Part shown: positions 54,042 to 64,000 of the stretch, one piece after another
Layout: the number at the start of each line of letters is the position of its first letter
How positions within the stretch are numbered: the stretch's first letter is position 1
Source of the DNA: Macrothele yani
Taxonomy: Eukaryota > Arthropoda > Arachnida > Araneae > Macrothelidae
Length of the DNA stretch: 64,000 nt
Assembly: GCA_039090855.1 (NCBI GenBank)
Contig: CM076999.1
Span: forward strand, 112,343,072 to 112,407,071
Direction: 5' to 3'
Notes under the pieces: model-generated
The model's database searches: none
Seen by the model: only the letters and a program-made list of their open reading frames with translations
What the model was told of the DNA's origin: nothing
Made by a program: the position numbers and the translations under genes

Positions 54042-54440
54042 TATATTGATATGAGTTCGTACATTTTCCGTATGTTAGTTATGTATTAACCGTTATGGAA
54101 CCCTATTTCTGATAACCTATTCTACCTCTATCACAACCCCCATTCCCCCCTTAGAATCCCCTTACTTTCCTGGTACCTTTGAACGGCTTTTCTTACTTAC
54201 TCTATCTTTCCTTGTCCCCATCAACCTATCTGTCTTACCTTGCTATCAGTTACCCGGTATTGATATATCCTGGTGGTCGCTACGGGACCTAATACACATG
54301 TTACGTCAATTGTCGAGACCTATAAATTGATATGTTACTCTGTCTTATGTTCGCCTCCCTCCCCGGTTATAAGCAAGGACGCCCCCCCCTCTTTCTACCT
54401 CGTTTCCGTGTCACTTTCCTTTCTGGCACTCTAACCCAAA
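54042..54440. other. unassigned, pyrimidine-rich sequence
   Basis: The 3' part (CTCGTTTCCGTGTCACTTTC, CTGGCACTCTAACCC) matches the body of SINE family C at 2100-2200, so the SINE's diverged 5' portion probably begins here. Confidence 0.5.
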
Positions 54441-54857
54441 TCTAATAGCTTCCTATTTCTAAAGGTTGTTTATGACCTGGGGTCAGACACTTCCTTCCTA
54501 AGATCTTCTACATATGATCTGATCTTATGTTCGCATTTGTATTTCTCATCTAAATACGGGATCCAGGGTGAACCCAAAGGTTCTCATGAAGTGTTTTAAT
54601 TTATCATCAGGTTTTAACTTGTAATTAATACAGACATTTAACGTGGACTCTCCTAGCTTCCTATTTCTAAAGGTTGTTTAAGACCTGGGGTCAGACACTT
54701 CCTTCCTAAGATCTTCTACATATGATCTGATCTTATGTTCGCATTTGTATTTCTCATCTGAATACGGGATCCAGGGTGAACCCAAAAGTTCTTATGAAGT
54801 GTTTTAATTTATCATCAGGTTTTAACTTGTAATTAATACAGACATTTAACGTGGACC
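54340..54857 (+). repeat. SINE family C 3' end, duplicated in tandem
   Basis: A ~208-bp segment starting TAGCTTCCTATTTCTAAAGG occurs at 54446-54653 and again at 54654-54857. It joins the SINE C tail (AGATCTTCTACATATGATCT) to AATTAATACAGACATTTAAC, the text that begins each 301-bp unit that follows. Confidence 0.8.
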
Positions 54858-56795
54858 AGGAACATCAAACAAAGATCTTCGCTCTTTCCACGTTTATAAG
54901 TGGGTCACGGAAAAATTCTCATTGGCCGCCACCGGGAGTCGAACCCAGGGTCTTCCAGTTACGCGCCGGAAATGCTTCCGCTACACCACAGCGGCCTCGA
55001 ATTCCTCCAGACTCACACACGCTAACTGCCAAGCTAAGTTGGCAGGTTGCTTCTTGGAGCCCCGCACAATGCTGGGGATTCACCAAAGATGGTAAGCAGC
55101 AACTGAAGAAATAATTAGAAGGCGAATGAATAATTAATACAGACATTTTACGTGGACCAGGAACATCAAACAAAGATCTTTGCTCTTTCCACGTTTATAA
55201 GTGAGCCACGGAAAAATTCTCATTGGCCGCCACCGGGAGTCGAACCCAGGGTCTTCCAGTTACGCGCCGGAAATGCTTCCGCTACACCACAGCGGCCTCG
55301 AATTCCTCCAGACTCACACACGCTAACTGCCAAGCTAAGTTGGCAGGTTGCTTCTTGGAGCCCCACACAATGCTGGGGATTCACCAAAGTTGGTAAGCAG
55401 CAACTGAAGAAATAATTAGAAGGCGAATGAATAATTAATACAGACATTTTACGTGGACCAGGAACATCAAACAAAGATCTTTGCTCTTTCCACGTTTATA
55501 AGTGAGCCACGGAAAAATTCTCATTGGCCGCCACCGGGAGTCGAACCCAGGGTCTTCCAGTTACGCGCCGGAAATGCTTCCGCTACACCACAGCGGCCTC
55601 GAATTCCTCCAGACTCACACACGCTAACTGCCAAGCTAAGTTGGCAGGTTGCTTCTTGGAGCCCCGCACAATGCTGGGGATTCACCAAAGATGGTAAGCA
55701 GCAACTGAAGAAATAATTAGAAGGCGAGTGAATAATTAACACAGACATTTTACGTGGACCAGGAACATCAAACAAAGATCTTTGCTCTTTCCACGTTTAT
55801 AAGTGAGCCACGGAAAAATTCTCATTGGCCGCCACCGGGAGTCGAACCCAGGGTCTTCCAGTTACGCGCCGGAAATGCTTCCGCTACACCACAGCGGCCT
55901 CGAATTCCTCCAGACTCACACACGCTAACTGCCAAGCCAAGTTGGCAGGTTGCTTCTTGGAGCCCCACACAATGCTGGGGATTCACCAAAGATGGTAAGC
56001 AGCAACTGAAGAACTAATTAGAAGGCGAATGAATAATTAATACAGACATTTGACGTGGACCAGGAACATCAAACAAAGTTCTTCGCTCTTTCCACGTTTA
56101 TAAGTGAGTCACGGAAAAATTCTCATTGGCTGCCACCGGGAGTTGAACCCAGGGTCTTCCAGTTACGCGCCGGAAATGCTTCCGCTACACCACAGCGGCC
56201 TCGAATTCCTCCAGACTCACACACGCTAACTGCCAAGCCAAGTTGGCAGGTTGCTTCTTGGAGCCCCACACAATGCTGGGGATTCACCAAAGATGGTAAG
56301 CAGCAACTGAAGAACTAATTAGAAGGCGAATGAATAATTAATACAGACATTTGACGTGGACCAGGAACATCAAACAAAGTTCTTCGCTCTTTCCACGTTT
56401 ATAAGTGAGTCACGGAAAAATTCTCATTGGCTGCCACCGGGAGTTGAACCCAGGGTCTTCCAGTTACGCGCCGGAAATGCTTCCGCTACACCACAGCGGC
56501 CTCGAATTCCTCCAGACTCACACACGCTAACTGCCAAGCCAAGTTGGCAGGTTGCTTCTTGGAGCCCCACACAATGCTGGGGATTCACCAAAGTTGGTAA
56601 GCAGCAACTGAAGAAATAATTAGAAGGCGAATGAATAATTAATACAGACATTTGACGTGGACCAGAAACATCAAACAAAGATCTTCGCTCTTTCCACGTT
56701 TACAAGTGAGTCACGGAAATATTCTCATTGGCCGCGACTATTCTCAACTCTCATTTTGCTGTGACTCACTTATATAAACGTGGAAAGAGCGAAGA
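54850..56795 (+). repeat. 301-bp tandem array with a tRNA-like module
   Basis: Units start GTGGACCAGGAACATCAAAC at 54852, 55153, 55454, 55755, 56056 and 56357, with a partial seventh at 56658. They are nearly identical; units 5 and 6 share private changes (GGGAGTTGAACCC). Each unit contains, on the minus strand, a complete cloverleaf-like segment. The seventh unit ends in a short inverted copy of its own start (AACGTGGAAAGAGCGAAGA at ~56772). Predicted 84-87 residue peptides have no domain and are not called. Confidence 0.94.
54926..54997 (-). repeat. tRNA-like (Thr-type) module in each 301-bp unit
   Basis: Minus strand: GGCCGCT...GGCGGCC forms a 7-bp acceptor stem, GTGGTGTAGCGGAAGCA is the A-box arm, TCCGG-CGCGTAA-CTGGA an anticodon arm with CGT in the loop, and CTGGG-TTCGACT-CCCGG a perfect T arm. 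Position 33 is G instead of U, so I read it as a tRNA-derived module rather than a working tRNA. Equivalent segments recur every 301 bp. Confidence 0.7.
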
Positions 56796-56916
56796 TGATG
56801 TTTTAACTTGTATTTTGAGCATAATTAAAGTTATGGTTCATCAACTCAGGTTTTAAACCATGGATTGATTTTATTGACGTTTAGTGCACCAAGGTGAGCT
56901 GCCTTGTGTTTTACTA

Positions 56917-57025
56917 TAATGGAACCAGTAACCTTAAATTAGGGACGGTCGACTGCTTATGGCCCATTAAGTTGCTCACGGTGGTAGTTAAACCTCCAAT
57001 CAAAAAAAAAAAAAAAAAAAAAAAA
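56917..57025 (+). mobile_element. SINE family A, 3' fragment
   Basis: Only the body from GGAACCAGTAACC to AACCTCCAATC and a 25-A tail remain. Confidence 0.85.
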
Positions 57026-57367
57026 GAAAATTCATGGATATGAGATGTTCACACCTCATAGTGTACGATACTCTGTATGTATTTGATAAGAAACTATTGA
57101 AGAGTGTAACTTAAACTTTCGTTTTTAGTTACAATTTCTTTTTTTCCATCCCCCACAGCATGAATTTACGCCCCTGATATGACCATTCTGGGAGGGCGAT
57201 TGTCTTCCCTGCGGTAGCTACGGCTCTGCCTGTACCTATAACATGGGGCCACTGGTTCCAGGGAAGGGAGAGAGCCAGCGCCTCCGGATCAACGCACAAC
57301 TAATGCTTCACCTAGGAGTAATTTCATTACTTTCCTGTATTCTTTTTTATTTTTATTTTTTTTTTTT

Positions 57368-57550
57368 TATTGGAGGTTTAACGACCACTGAAAGCAACTC
57401 AATGGGCTATAAGCAGTCGCCCGTTCCTAATTTAGGGTCACTGGTTCCAGGGAAGGGAGAGAGCCAGTGCCGTAAGACAAGCACAACATCCATACCTAAC
57501 CGGGATTCGAACCCGGGCCCCGTTCGGACTAATGATCAGAAGCCATCGCT
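57368..57550 (-). mobile_element. SINE family A, head-truncated
   Basis: Body and B box intact; cut at AAGCCATCGCT by the T-run of the next SINE. Confidence 0.88.
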
Positions 57551-57776
57551 TTTTTTTTTTTTTTTTTGATTGGAGGTTTACCGACCACCGTGAGCAACTC
57601 AATAGGCTAATAAGCAGTCGCCCGTCCATAATTTAGGGTCACTGGTTCCTGGGAAGGGTGAGAGCCAATGCCGTAAGACAAACACAACATCCATGCCTCA
57701 CCGGGATTCGAACCCGGACCCCGTTCGGACGAATGATCACAGGCCATCGCTTAGACCACTGCGCCACCGGGGTGGC
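57551..57776 (-). mobile_element. tRNA-derived SINE, family A, inserted in the previous one
   Basis: Full copy ending GCGCCACCGGGGTGGC. TTTCCTGTATTC occurs at 57331 and 57776 and so brackets both SINEs as a target duplication of the first insertion. Confidence 0.88.
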
Positions 57777-58019
57777 TTTCCTGTATTCATCATCATCATC
57801 ATCATTAACAACCACTCTCAATCTATGACAGTATGAAAGTCTTCCGAAGTCCCTTCCACAATTCTCTGTGTTGAGCAGTTCTCTTCCATATCATTCCAGG
57901 ATGAATTTCATCCACCAATCTCCCACGTGGTCTGGTTTTTTCCTATCCCTTGATATCCAGTGTAGCATTTCAGTTATCCAGTGACGGTAACTTCGTCTTG
58001 CAATACGTCGAGTCTTGTA

Positions 58020-58235
58020 CCCCGGTGGCCGTGTGGCACGAGGTGCTGACTTCTGACTATTTGTCAGAGATGGGTCTGGGTTCGAATCCCAGGTTTGGCG
58101 TGTGAGATGTGTTTGTCCTACGGCACTGACTCCTCCCTTTCCTAGAACCAGTGGCCTAAAATTAGGAACGGTTGACTACCTATGGCTCACAGAGTTGCTC
58201 ATGGTTGTCGTTTATCTCCCCCCCCCTGAAAAAAA
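58020..58235 (+). mobile_element. SINE family A, old copy
   Basis: CCCCGGTGGCCGTGTGGCAC head, B box GGGTTCGAATCCC, diverged body to GGTTGTCGTTTATC. Confidence 0.75.
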
Positions 58236-58369
58236 TTATACCCAATTTTTACAAATAAATGCGTGCTCTTTTTCTCTGGTCTTTTCAGTTATCGAATGTC
58301 TTTTCCTCAGTCGTGCATCCTCTTTTCCCTTTTATAAATATCTACTTACAACGGCCGTTACATAACAAG

Positions 58370-59172
58370 TTAGTAAAATCATGCAACGTATTGATTATGA
58401 TACGCTTTTCAACATACCAGAAATCATTACTCAAGTTATGAGGATAATGGCTGTGGAATAAATCCCGCTGCTGTGTCCCCATTTCCATGATATTCAACTG
58501 AATTGGTTCAGTATACATCCGGAACAACATACCAAAGTTTTGTCGCAATAGAAGCATTTCTACGTAAGTTATGACGCATAAGGGTAATAGAATGGATCCC
58601 ACTCCTATGTCTTGATTTTTAAATTCATTTTTCCGTTTTCAATAGGGTTCGCTCCCAGTGGTCCCCTACCACATACTAAAATTTCATCGAAATCGAACCA
58701 TTTTCACGCAAGTTGTGACGCATAAGGGCAATGGAATGAATCCCTCTCCTATGTCCTGACCTTTGACCCATTTCGTCCATTTTCAAAAGGGTTCGTCCTC
58801 AGGTAGTCCCCTACCACATACTAAAATTACATCGAAATCGAACCATTTTTACGCGAGTTGTGACGCATAAGGGCAATGGAATGAATCCCTCTCCTATGTC
58901 CTGACCTTTGACTCATTTCGTCCATTTTCAATAGGGTTCGTCCTCAGGTAGTCCCCTACCACATACTAAAATTTCATCGAAATCGAACCATTTTCACGCA
59001 AGTTGTGACGCATAAGGGCAATGGAATGAATCCCTCTCCTATGTCCTGACCTTTGACCCATTTCGTCCATTTTCAATAGGGTTCGTCCTCAGGTAGTCCC
59101 CTACCACATACTAAAATTACATCGAAATCGAACCATTTTTACGCGAGTTATCGTGCGGACGGACAAAGCTGG
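58370..59172. repeat. ~146-bp satellite
   Basis: CCCCTACCACATACTAAAAT recurs near 58663, 58809, 58955 and 59099, with TGACGCATAAGGGCAATGGA between. Units further left (58440-58640) are increasingly diverged. The right end reads TTATCGTGCGGACGGACAAAGC. Confidence 0.9.
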
Positions 59173-59339
59173 GGCATATATGCTTCTTCAACCTACGGTT
59201 GGAAAGCGTAAAAAACTGAGAATAAAATCACACAAAATGAAGAAATATAGGTACAGCAAAATATATGTTATTCTTCCTCAGAGTATCTTCCCTCGGATGA
59301 TATGCAACGGTCTCATCGTTCAGTCCACTCTTCAGAGCA

Positions 59340-60314
59340 TGTAGCGAAGGCATGTTGTGAAAGCTGCTTTGGCGACTCCTGTACGGCTTGAATAACGTCA
59401 GCAACTTCATTGAATGTTGCGCCACGGAACTTCTCCTTCATTGTTCGAAACAACCAGAAATCGCACGGGGCGAGATCAGAACTGTATACAGGGGTGGTAT
59501 GATTTCAATACTGCGTTTCGTAAGAAACTGTTGAACACAAGCAGCCACATGTGGGATGGCGTTATTATGGTGCAGGGTCCACTTGCACACCAGTTCCGGT
59601 CGCTTAATCGATATGTGTCGTAGCAGGCGCTTCAAGACTGAAATGTAATACTCAGCATTGACAGTAATTTGTGGAGGAACGGCATGCTGGTAGACTACAC
59701 CTTTACGACCAAAGAAAATAATCATCATCACCTTCCCAGCTGATTTGGTTTGTTCGCAGGAGGCGAGCCTGTGCTTTTCTAGACACTAGTTGATCACTTT
59801 GTGATGGGGACGAAATAGTGGACCCATGTTTTATCGGCAGTTATTGCTGCGTTTAGAAAGTTTGGATCCTTTGCAACCATTTGTTTCCATTCATGACACA
59901 CCTGAACTTTTGCTAACAATTGTTCTCTCGTCAGGTGATGAGGTACTCATCCGGGACACACACGATGCAGCAGTAATTTGTCATGTGGAATGGCAACGTT
60001 TTTGAAATATTAGTTGACGCCGTTATGTCTTCATACGTCATTCGTCTATCTTGTTGCAGGATTGCCCAAACAGTGTTAGAAATATGCTCCGTAACAACAC
60101 TTTCAGGTCCACCAGGCGTAGTAGCGAGTTCTGCCGCCAAACGGACTGTTTTGAAATCATGGCGTCATCTAAAAATCGTTGACTCACCCAAACATCTATC
60201 TTTGTAAGCTGTTTACATTAAAGCAACTGTTTCTGGAGCCGTTTTACCCGAACGATAGCAAAATTTTATCGCACAACGCATTTCACTTCTTAACTCTGAA
60301 TCACTCACTTCCAT
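59340..60314 (-). pseudogene. mariner transposase, decayed
   Basis: It starts MEVSDSELRSEMRCAIKFCY at 60314, then ESVVTEHISNTVWAILQQDRR, MTYEDITASTNIS (linker), IIFFGRKGVVYQHAVPP, TLHHNNAIPHVAACVQQFL (second-Asp block, Asp changed to Asn) and, in another frame, SDLAPCDFWLF. Many frameshifts. AGATTTTATGAAACAGCCTC at ~60470 may be its 5' terminus. Confidence 0.8.
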
Positions 60315-60534
60315 AGCTGTGTGGACCTTAAACAACTGCGCAATAACAAAACCAGAATCGTCTCCCAGGCTAATAAATGCTTCCATAGATACTTCCTCAA
60401 TTCAGTTAGTCGTCTGCGTGGTTATTTTCCCCCTTCGCACTGTTGCCAACTAAACAATTACTCTCAGATTTTATGAAACAGCCTCTGTAGAAAAATTATT
60501 TTCGTATCGGAAAATATTCAAACGACGTGTGATT

Positions 60535-63125
60535 ACACACGTGAATTCGGTGTCACCTTTTTTTGTATTTTCTGTGTTGATGAACGATAATTTAGGGTCA
60601 TATTTCTTGGTATTTTTTTATGTGGTTGGACGATAATTCGGTGTCATTTTTCCTGGTATTTTCTATGTGGTTGCACGACAATAGGGTGACATCTTCCCTG
60701 GTATTTTCTGTGTTTTTGTTCTCGAAGTAGGTGTCATCTTTCGTGGAATTTTCTGCGTAAACGCACGACAATTCGATGTCATCTTTCTTGGGTTTTTTTT
60801 TGGTAGTTTCACGACAATTCATTGTCGTTTTTCTTGATATTTTCTGTATGATTGCTCGACAATCGGTGTTATTTTCCTTGGTATTTTCTGTTGGTCGGAC
60901 GACTATTAAATGTCATTTTTCTTGATAACTTCTGTGTGGTTTCACGACAGTTGGAGTCATCTTTCATGGTATGTCCTGTTTAGTTGAACGATAATTTGAT
61001 TTTATCTTTCTTGGTATTTTCTGTGCGGTTGCACAATAAGATTTTATCTTTTTTGGTATTTTTTGGTGGTCGCACGACAATTCGGTATCATCTCGGTATT
61101 TTCTGGGTGGTTGCGTTACAGTTTGTTTTCAGTTTTCTTGCTATTTTCCGTGAGGTTGCACAACAATTCGTTATAATCTTTTTTGGTATTTTCTGTGCGG
61201 TTGGATGACAATTCGGTGTCATCTGTCTTGGTATTTTCTGTGTGGTTGCAGACAAGCAGTGTCATCTTTGTATAATCTGTGTGGTTGCACGACAATCAGT
61301 GTCACCTATTTTGGTATATTCTGCGTGGTTACACTATAATTTGGTGCCACCTAGGTATTTTCTTGGTGGCTGCACAACAGCCAGTGTCATCTTTCTCGGT
61401 ATTTTCTGTGTGGTTGCAAGACAAGCAGTGTTTTTTTTTTCGTATATTCTGCGTGGCTGTACGATAATCAGGGTCATCTTTCTTGGCATATGCTGTTTGG
61501 TTGTAATATAACTCGGTGCCATTTTGGTATTTTCTGGGTGGTTGCACTATAACTTGGTGCCATTTTGGTATTTTCTGGGTGGTTGCACTATTATTCGGTG
61601 TTATCTTTCTTGGTATATTCGGCGTAGTTGCATGACAACCACGGTTGTCTTTTTTGGTATACTCTGTGCTGTTTCACTATCATTCGGAATTATTTTCAGT
61701 TGTGTTTTCTGTGTGGTTGCACGACATGCAATGTTATTTTTTGTCGTATATTCTGCGTGGCTGTACGACAATCAGGGTCACCTTTCTTGGTATATGCTGT
61801 TTGGTTGCACTATAACTCGGTGTCATTTTGGTATTTTCTGGGTGGTTGCACTATCATTCGGTGTTATCTTTCTTGTATAATTTGCGTAGTTGCAAGACAA
61901 TCACGGTCGTCTTTTTTGGTATACTCTGTGCGGTATCACTATCATTCGGTGTTATTTTTCTTGACATTTTCTGTGTCGTTGCACAATAATTCGGTGTCAT
62001 CTTTCTTGGTATATTCTGTGTGGTTGCACGACAAGCAGTGTTATTTTTTTCGTATATTCTGCGTGGCTGTACGATAATCAGGGTCATCTTTCTTGGTATA
62101 TGCTGTTTGGTTGCACTATAACATGGTGTCATTTTGGTATTTTCTGGGTGGTTGCACTATCATTCGGTGTTATCTTTCTTGGTATATTCTGCGTAGTTGC
62201 ACGACAATCACAATCGTCTTTTTTGGTATATTCTGTGTGGTTTCACTTTCATTCGGTGTTATTTTTCTTGGCAGTTTCTGTGTGGTTGCACAATAACTCG
62301 GTGTCATCTTTCTCGGTATATTCTGTGTGGTTGCACGGCAATCAGGGTCATCTTTCTTGGTATATGCTGTTTGTTTGCACTATAATTCTGTGTCATTTTG
62401 GTATTTTCTGGGTGGTTGCACGACAGCCAGTGTCATCTTTCTCGGTATTTTCTGTGTGGTTGCACTATGTGTTATTTTTCTTGGTATTTTCTGTGTGGTT
62501 GCACTATGTGTTATTTTTCTTGGCATTTTCTGTGTGGTTGCACAATAATTCGGTGTCATCTTTCTTGGTATATTCTGTGTGGTTGCACGACAAACAGTGT
62601 TATTTTTTTTTTCGTATATTCTGCGTGACTGTACGACAATCAGGGTCATCTTTCTTGGTAAATGCTGTTTGGTAGCACTATAACTCGGTGTCATTTTGGT
62701 AGTTTCTGGGTGCTTGCACTAGCATTCGGTGTTATCTTTCTTGGTATATTCTGCGAAGTTGCATGACAATCACGGTCGTCTTTTTTGGTATATTCTGTGT
62801 GGTTTCACTATCATTAGGTGTTATTTTTCTTGGCAGGTTCTGTGTGGTTGCACAATAATTCAGTGTTATCTTTCTTGGTATATTCTGTGTGGTTGCTCGA
62901 CAATCAGAGTCATTTTCTTGGTATAGGCTGTTTGTTTGCACTATAATTCTGTGTCATTTTGGTGTTTTCTGGGTGGTTACACGGCAGCCATTGTAATCTT
63001 ACTTGGTATTTTCTGTGAGGTCGCACTATTATTCGGTGTCATCTTTCTTGGTATTTTTTGTGTGGTTGCACGACAATTAGGTGTCATCTTTCTTGGTACT
63101 TTCTGTATGGTACCACGATAAATTG
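60535..63125. repeat. ~45-bp minisatellite with higher-order structure
   Basis: Units of about 44-46 bp around TTTCTTGGTATTTTCTGTGTGGTTGCACGACAATT. Left units (60535-61250) are diverged and right ones more uniform, with multi-unit blocks repeated. Stops are sparse because the unit avoids them; no protein is called. Confidence 0.92.
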
Positions 63126-63294
63126 AACGACAATTTCCCAGTCTGATTTCCCTACTTCATTCAAATGCAGTTCTGTCTTTCTCTTATTAATAGAATTCTG
63201 TAGCTGCCGATAAGTATCTGGCACATTGCCTTTTAGCTATTCAAGGTTATCAGCAGTCGCACTTAGGACAGAGGTAATACCAACTGCTGGATGT
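63126..63294. repeat. non-minisatellite spacer of a 775-bp higher-order repeat
   Basis: CAGTCTGATTTCCCTACTTC to TATCTGGCACA (63141-63225) recurs at 63915-64000, offset 775 bp. The second copy is cut by the window edge. Confidence 0.9.
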
Positions 63295-63915
63295 CAGTCG
63301 TCTTTTTTGGTATATTCTGTGTGGTTTCACTATCATTCGGTGTTATTTTTCTTGGCAGTTTCTGTGTGGTTGCACAATAACTCGGAGTCATCTTTCTCGG
63401 TATATTCTGTGTGGTTGCACGGCAATCAGGGTCATCTTTCTTGGTATATGCTGTTTGTTTGCACTATAATTCTGTGTCATTTTGGTATTTTCTGGGTGGT
63501 TGCACGACAGCCAGTGTCATCTTTCTCGGTATATGCTGCGAAGTTGCACTATGTCGTTATTTTTCTTGGTATTTTCTGTGTGGTTGCACTATGTGTTATT
63601 TTTCTTGGCATTTTCTGTGTGGTTGCACAATAATTCGGTGTCATCTTTCTTGGTATATTCTGTGTGGTTGCTCGACAATCAGAGTCATTTTCTTGGTATA
63701 GGCTGTTTGTTTGCACTATAATTCTGTGTCATTTTGGTGTTTTCTGGGTGGTTACACGGCAGCCATTGTAATCTTACTTGGTATTTTCTGTGAGGTCGCA
63801 CTATTATTCGGTGTCATCTTTCTTGGTATTTTTTGTGTGGTTGCACGACAATTAGGTGTTATCTTTCTTGGTACTTTCTGTATGGTACCACGATAAATTG
63901 AACGACAATTGCCCA
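63295..63915. repeat. ~45-bp minisatellite, second block
   Basis: Same unit as 60535-63125. 63295-63540 copies 62210-62455, while 63650-63915 copies 62875-63140, so the block is a mosaic of unequal exchanges. Confidence 0.9.
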
Positions 63916-64000
63916 GTCTGATTTTCCTGCTTCATTCAAATGCAGTTCTGTCTTTCTCTTATTAATAGAATTCTGTAGCTGCCGATAAGTATCTGGCACA

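Noticed and set aside
54851..56619. Repeated 84-87 residue frames
   Set aside because: By-product of the 301-bp array; the frame overlaps the tRNA-like module and is mirrored on the other strand.
30945..58235. Many SINE copies as tRNA genes
   Set aside because: They have A and B boxes but the anticodon arm and acceptor stem do not form, and a common SINE body and poly(A) follow.
60984..63896. Hydrophobic frames rich in FLVYSVWLH-like peptides suggesting membrane proteins
   Set aside because: Produced by a T/G-rich ~45-bp minisatellite; shifts between frames follow unit length changes.

Overview
This is animal (metazoan) nuclear DNA, not prokaryotic. Signs are one host gene split into exons with GT/AG junctions, long introns, tRNA-derived SINEs with poly(A) tails and target-site duplications, and decayed Tc1/mariner, hAT, LINE and Penelope-like elements. 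The element mix and the insulator-like GCGCCATCTA motifs suggest an arthropod, perhaps a chelicerate; the species guess is weak.

The only convincing host gene is LRRC57 (leucine-rich repeat protein 57) on the minus strand. Four coding exons at 29371-29451, 19512-19647, 6766-7034 and 3769-3954 join in frame to give residues 1-224 of an expected ~239. The last short exon is not found and probably lies left of position 1. A compact promoter-like stretch (ETS-type and CTCF-like motifs) sits 125-190 bp upstream of the ATG. The three introns total about 25 kb and are filled with mobile elements.

Layout. 1-6.1 kb: two Tc1-like elements, one inserted in a LINE, then LRRC57 exon 4, then a mariner whose catalytic-motif region has expanded into a minisatellite. 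6.7-11.3 kb: exon 3, then a LINE broken by two related hAT-type MITEs and a Tc1-like element. 11.7-15.2 kb: a graveyard of a mariner fragment, a Tc3/mariner-like fragment and a CGGBP1-like hAT pseudogene that is split by a Penelope-like element with inverted arms, a GIY-YIG domain and hammerhead-ribozyme-like cores. 15.9-18.4 kb: another Tc1-like copy and a tandem array grown from a SINE tail. 19.5 kb: exon 2. 20.4-22.5 kb: a very long inverted repeat with outward tRNA-like modules. 22.9-27.2 kb: hAT remnants and a nearly full mariner-like transposase lacking its third catalytic Asp. 27.8-29.5 kb: a truncated Tc1 and LRRC57 exon 1.

From 30 to 64 kb no host gene is evident. There are about twenty SINE copies, Penelope and LINE fragments (34.4-35.6 kb), a second tRNA-bearing palindromic element (39.3-40.1 kb), and many tandem arrays: 49 bp at 40.7 kb, 35 bp at 43.5 kb, 23 bp at 44.8 kb flanked by CTCF-like motifs, SINE heads at 46.1 kb, 51 bp at 51 kb beside a broken THAP domain, 301 bp at 54.9 kb, ~146 bp at 58.4 kb and ~45 bp at 60.5-63.9 kb. 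Two more Tc1-like copies (48.5 and 52.8 kb) and a mariner (59.4-60.3 kb) are present. All transposases read here are damaged. I see no rRNA, functional tRNA gene or CRISPR array.
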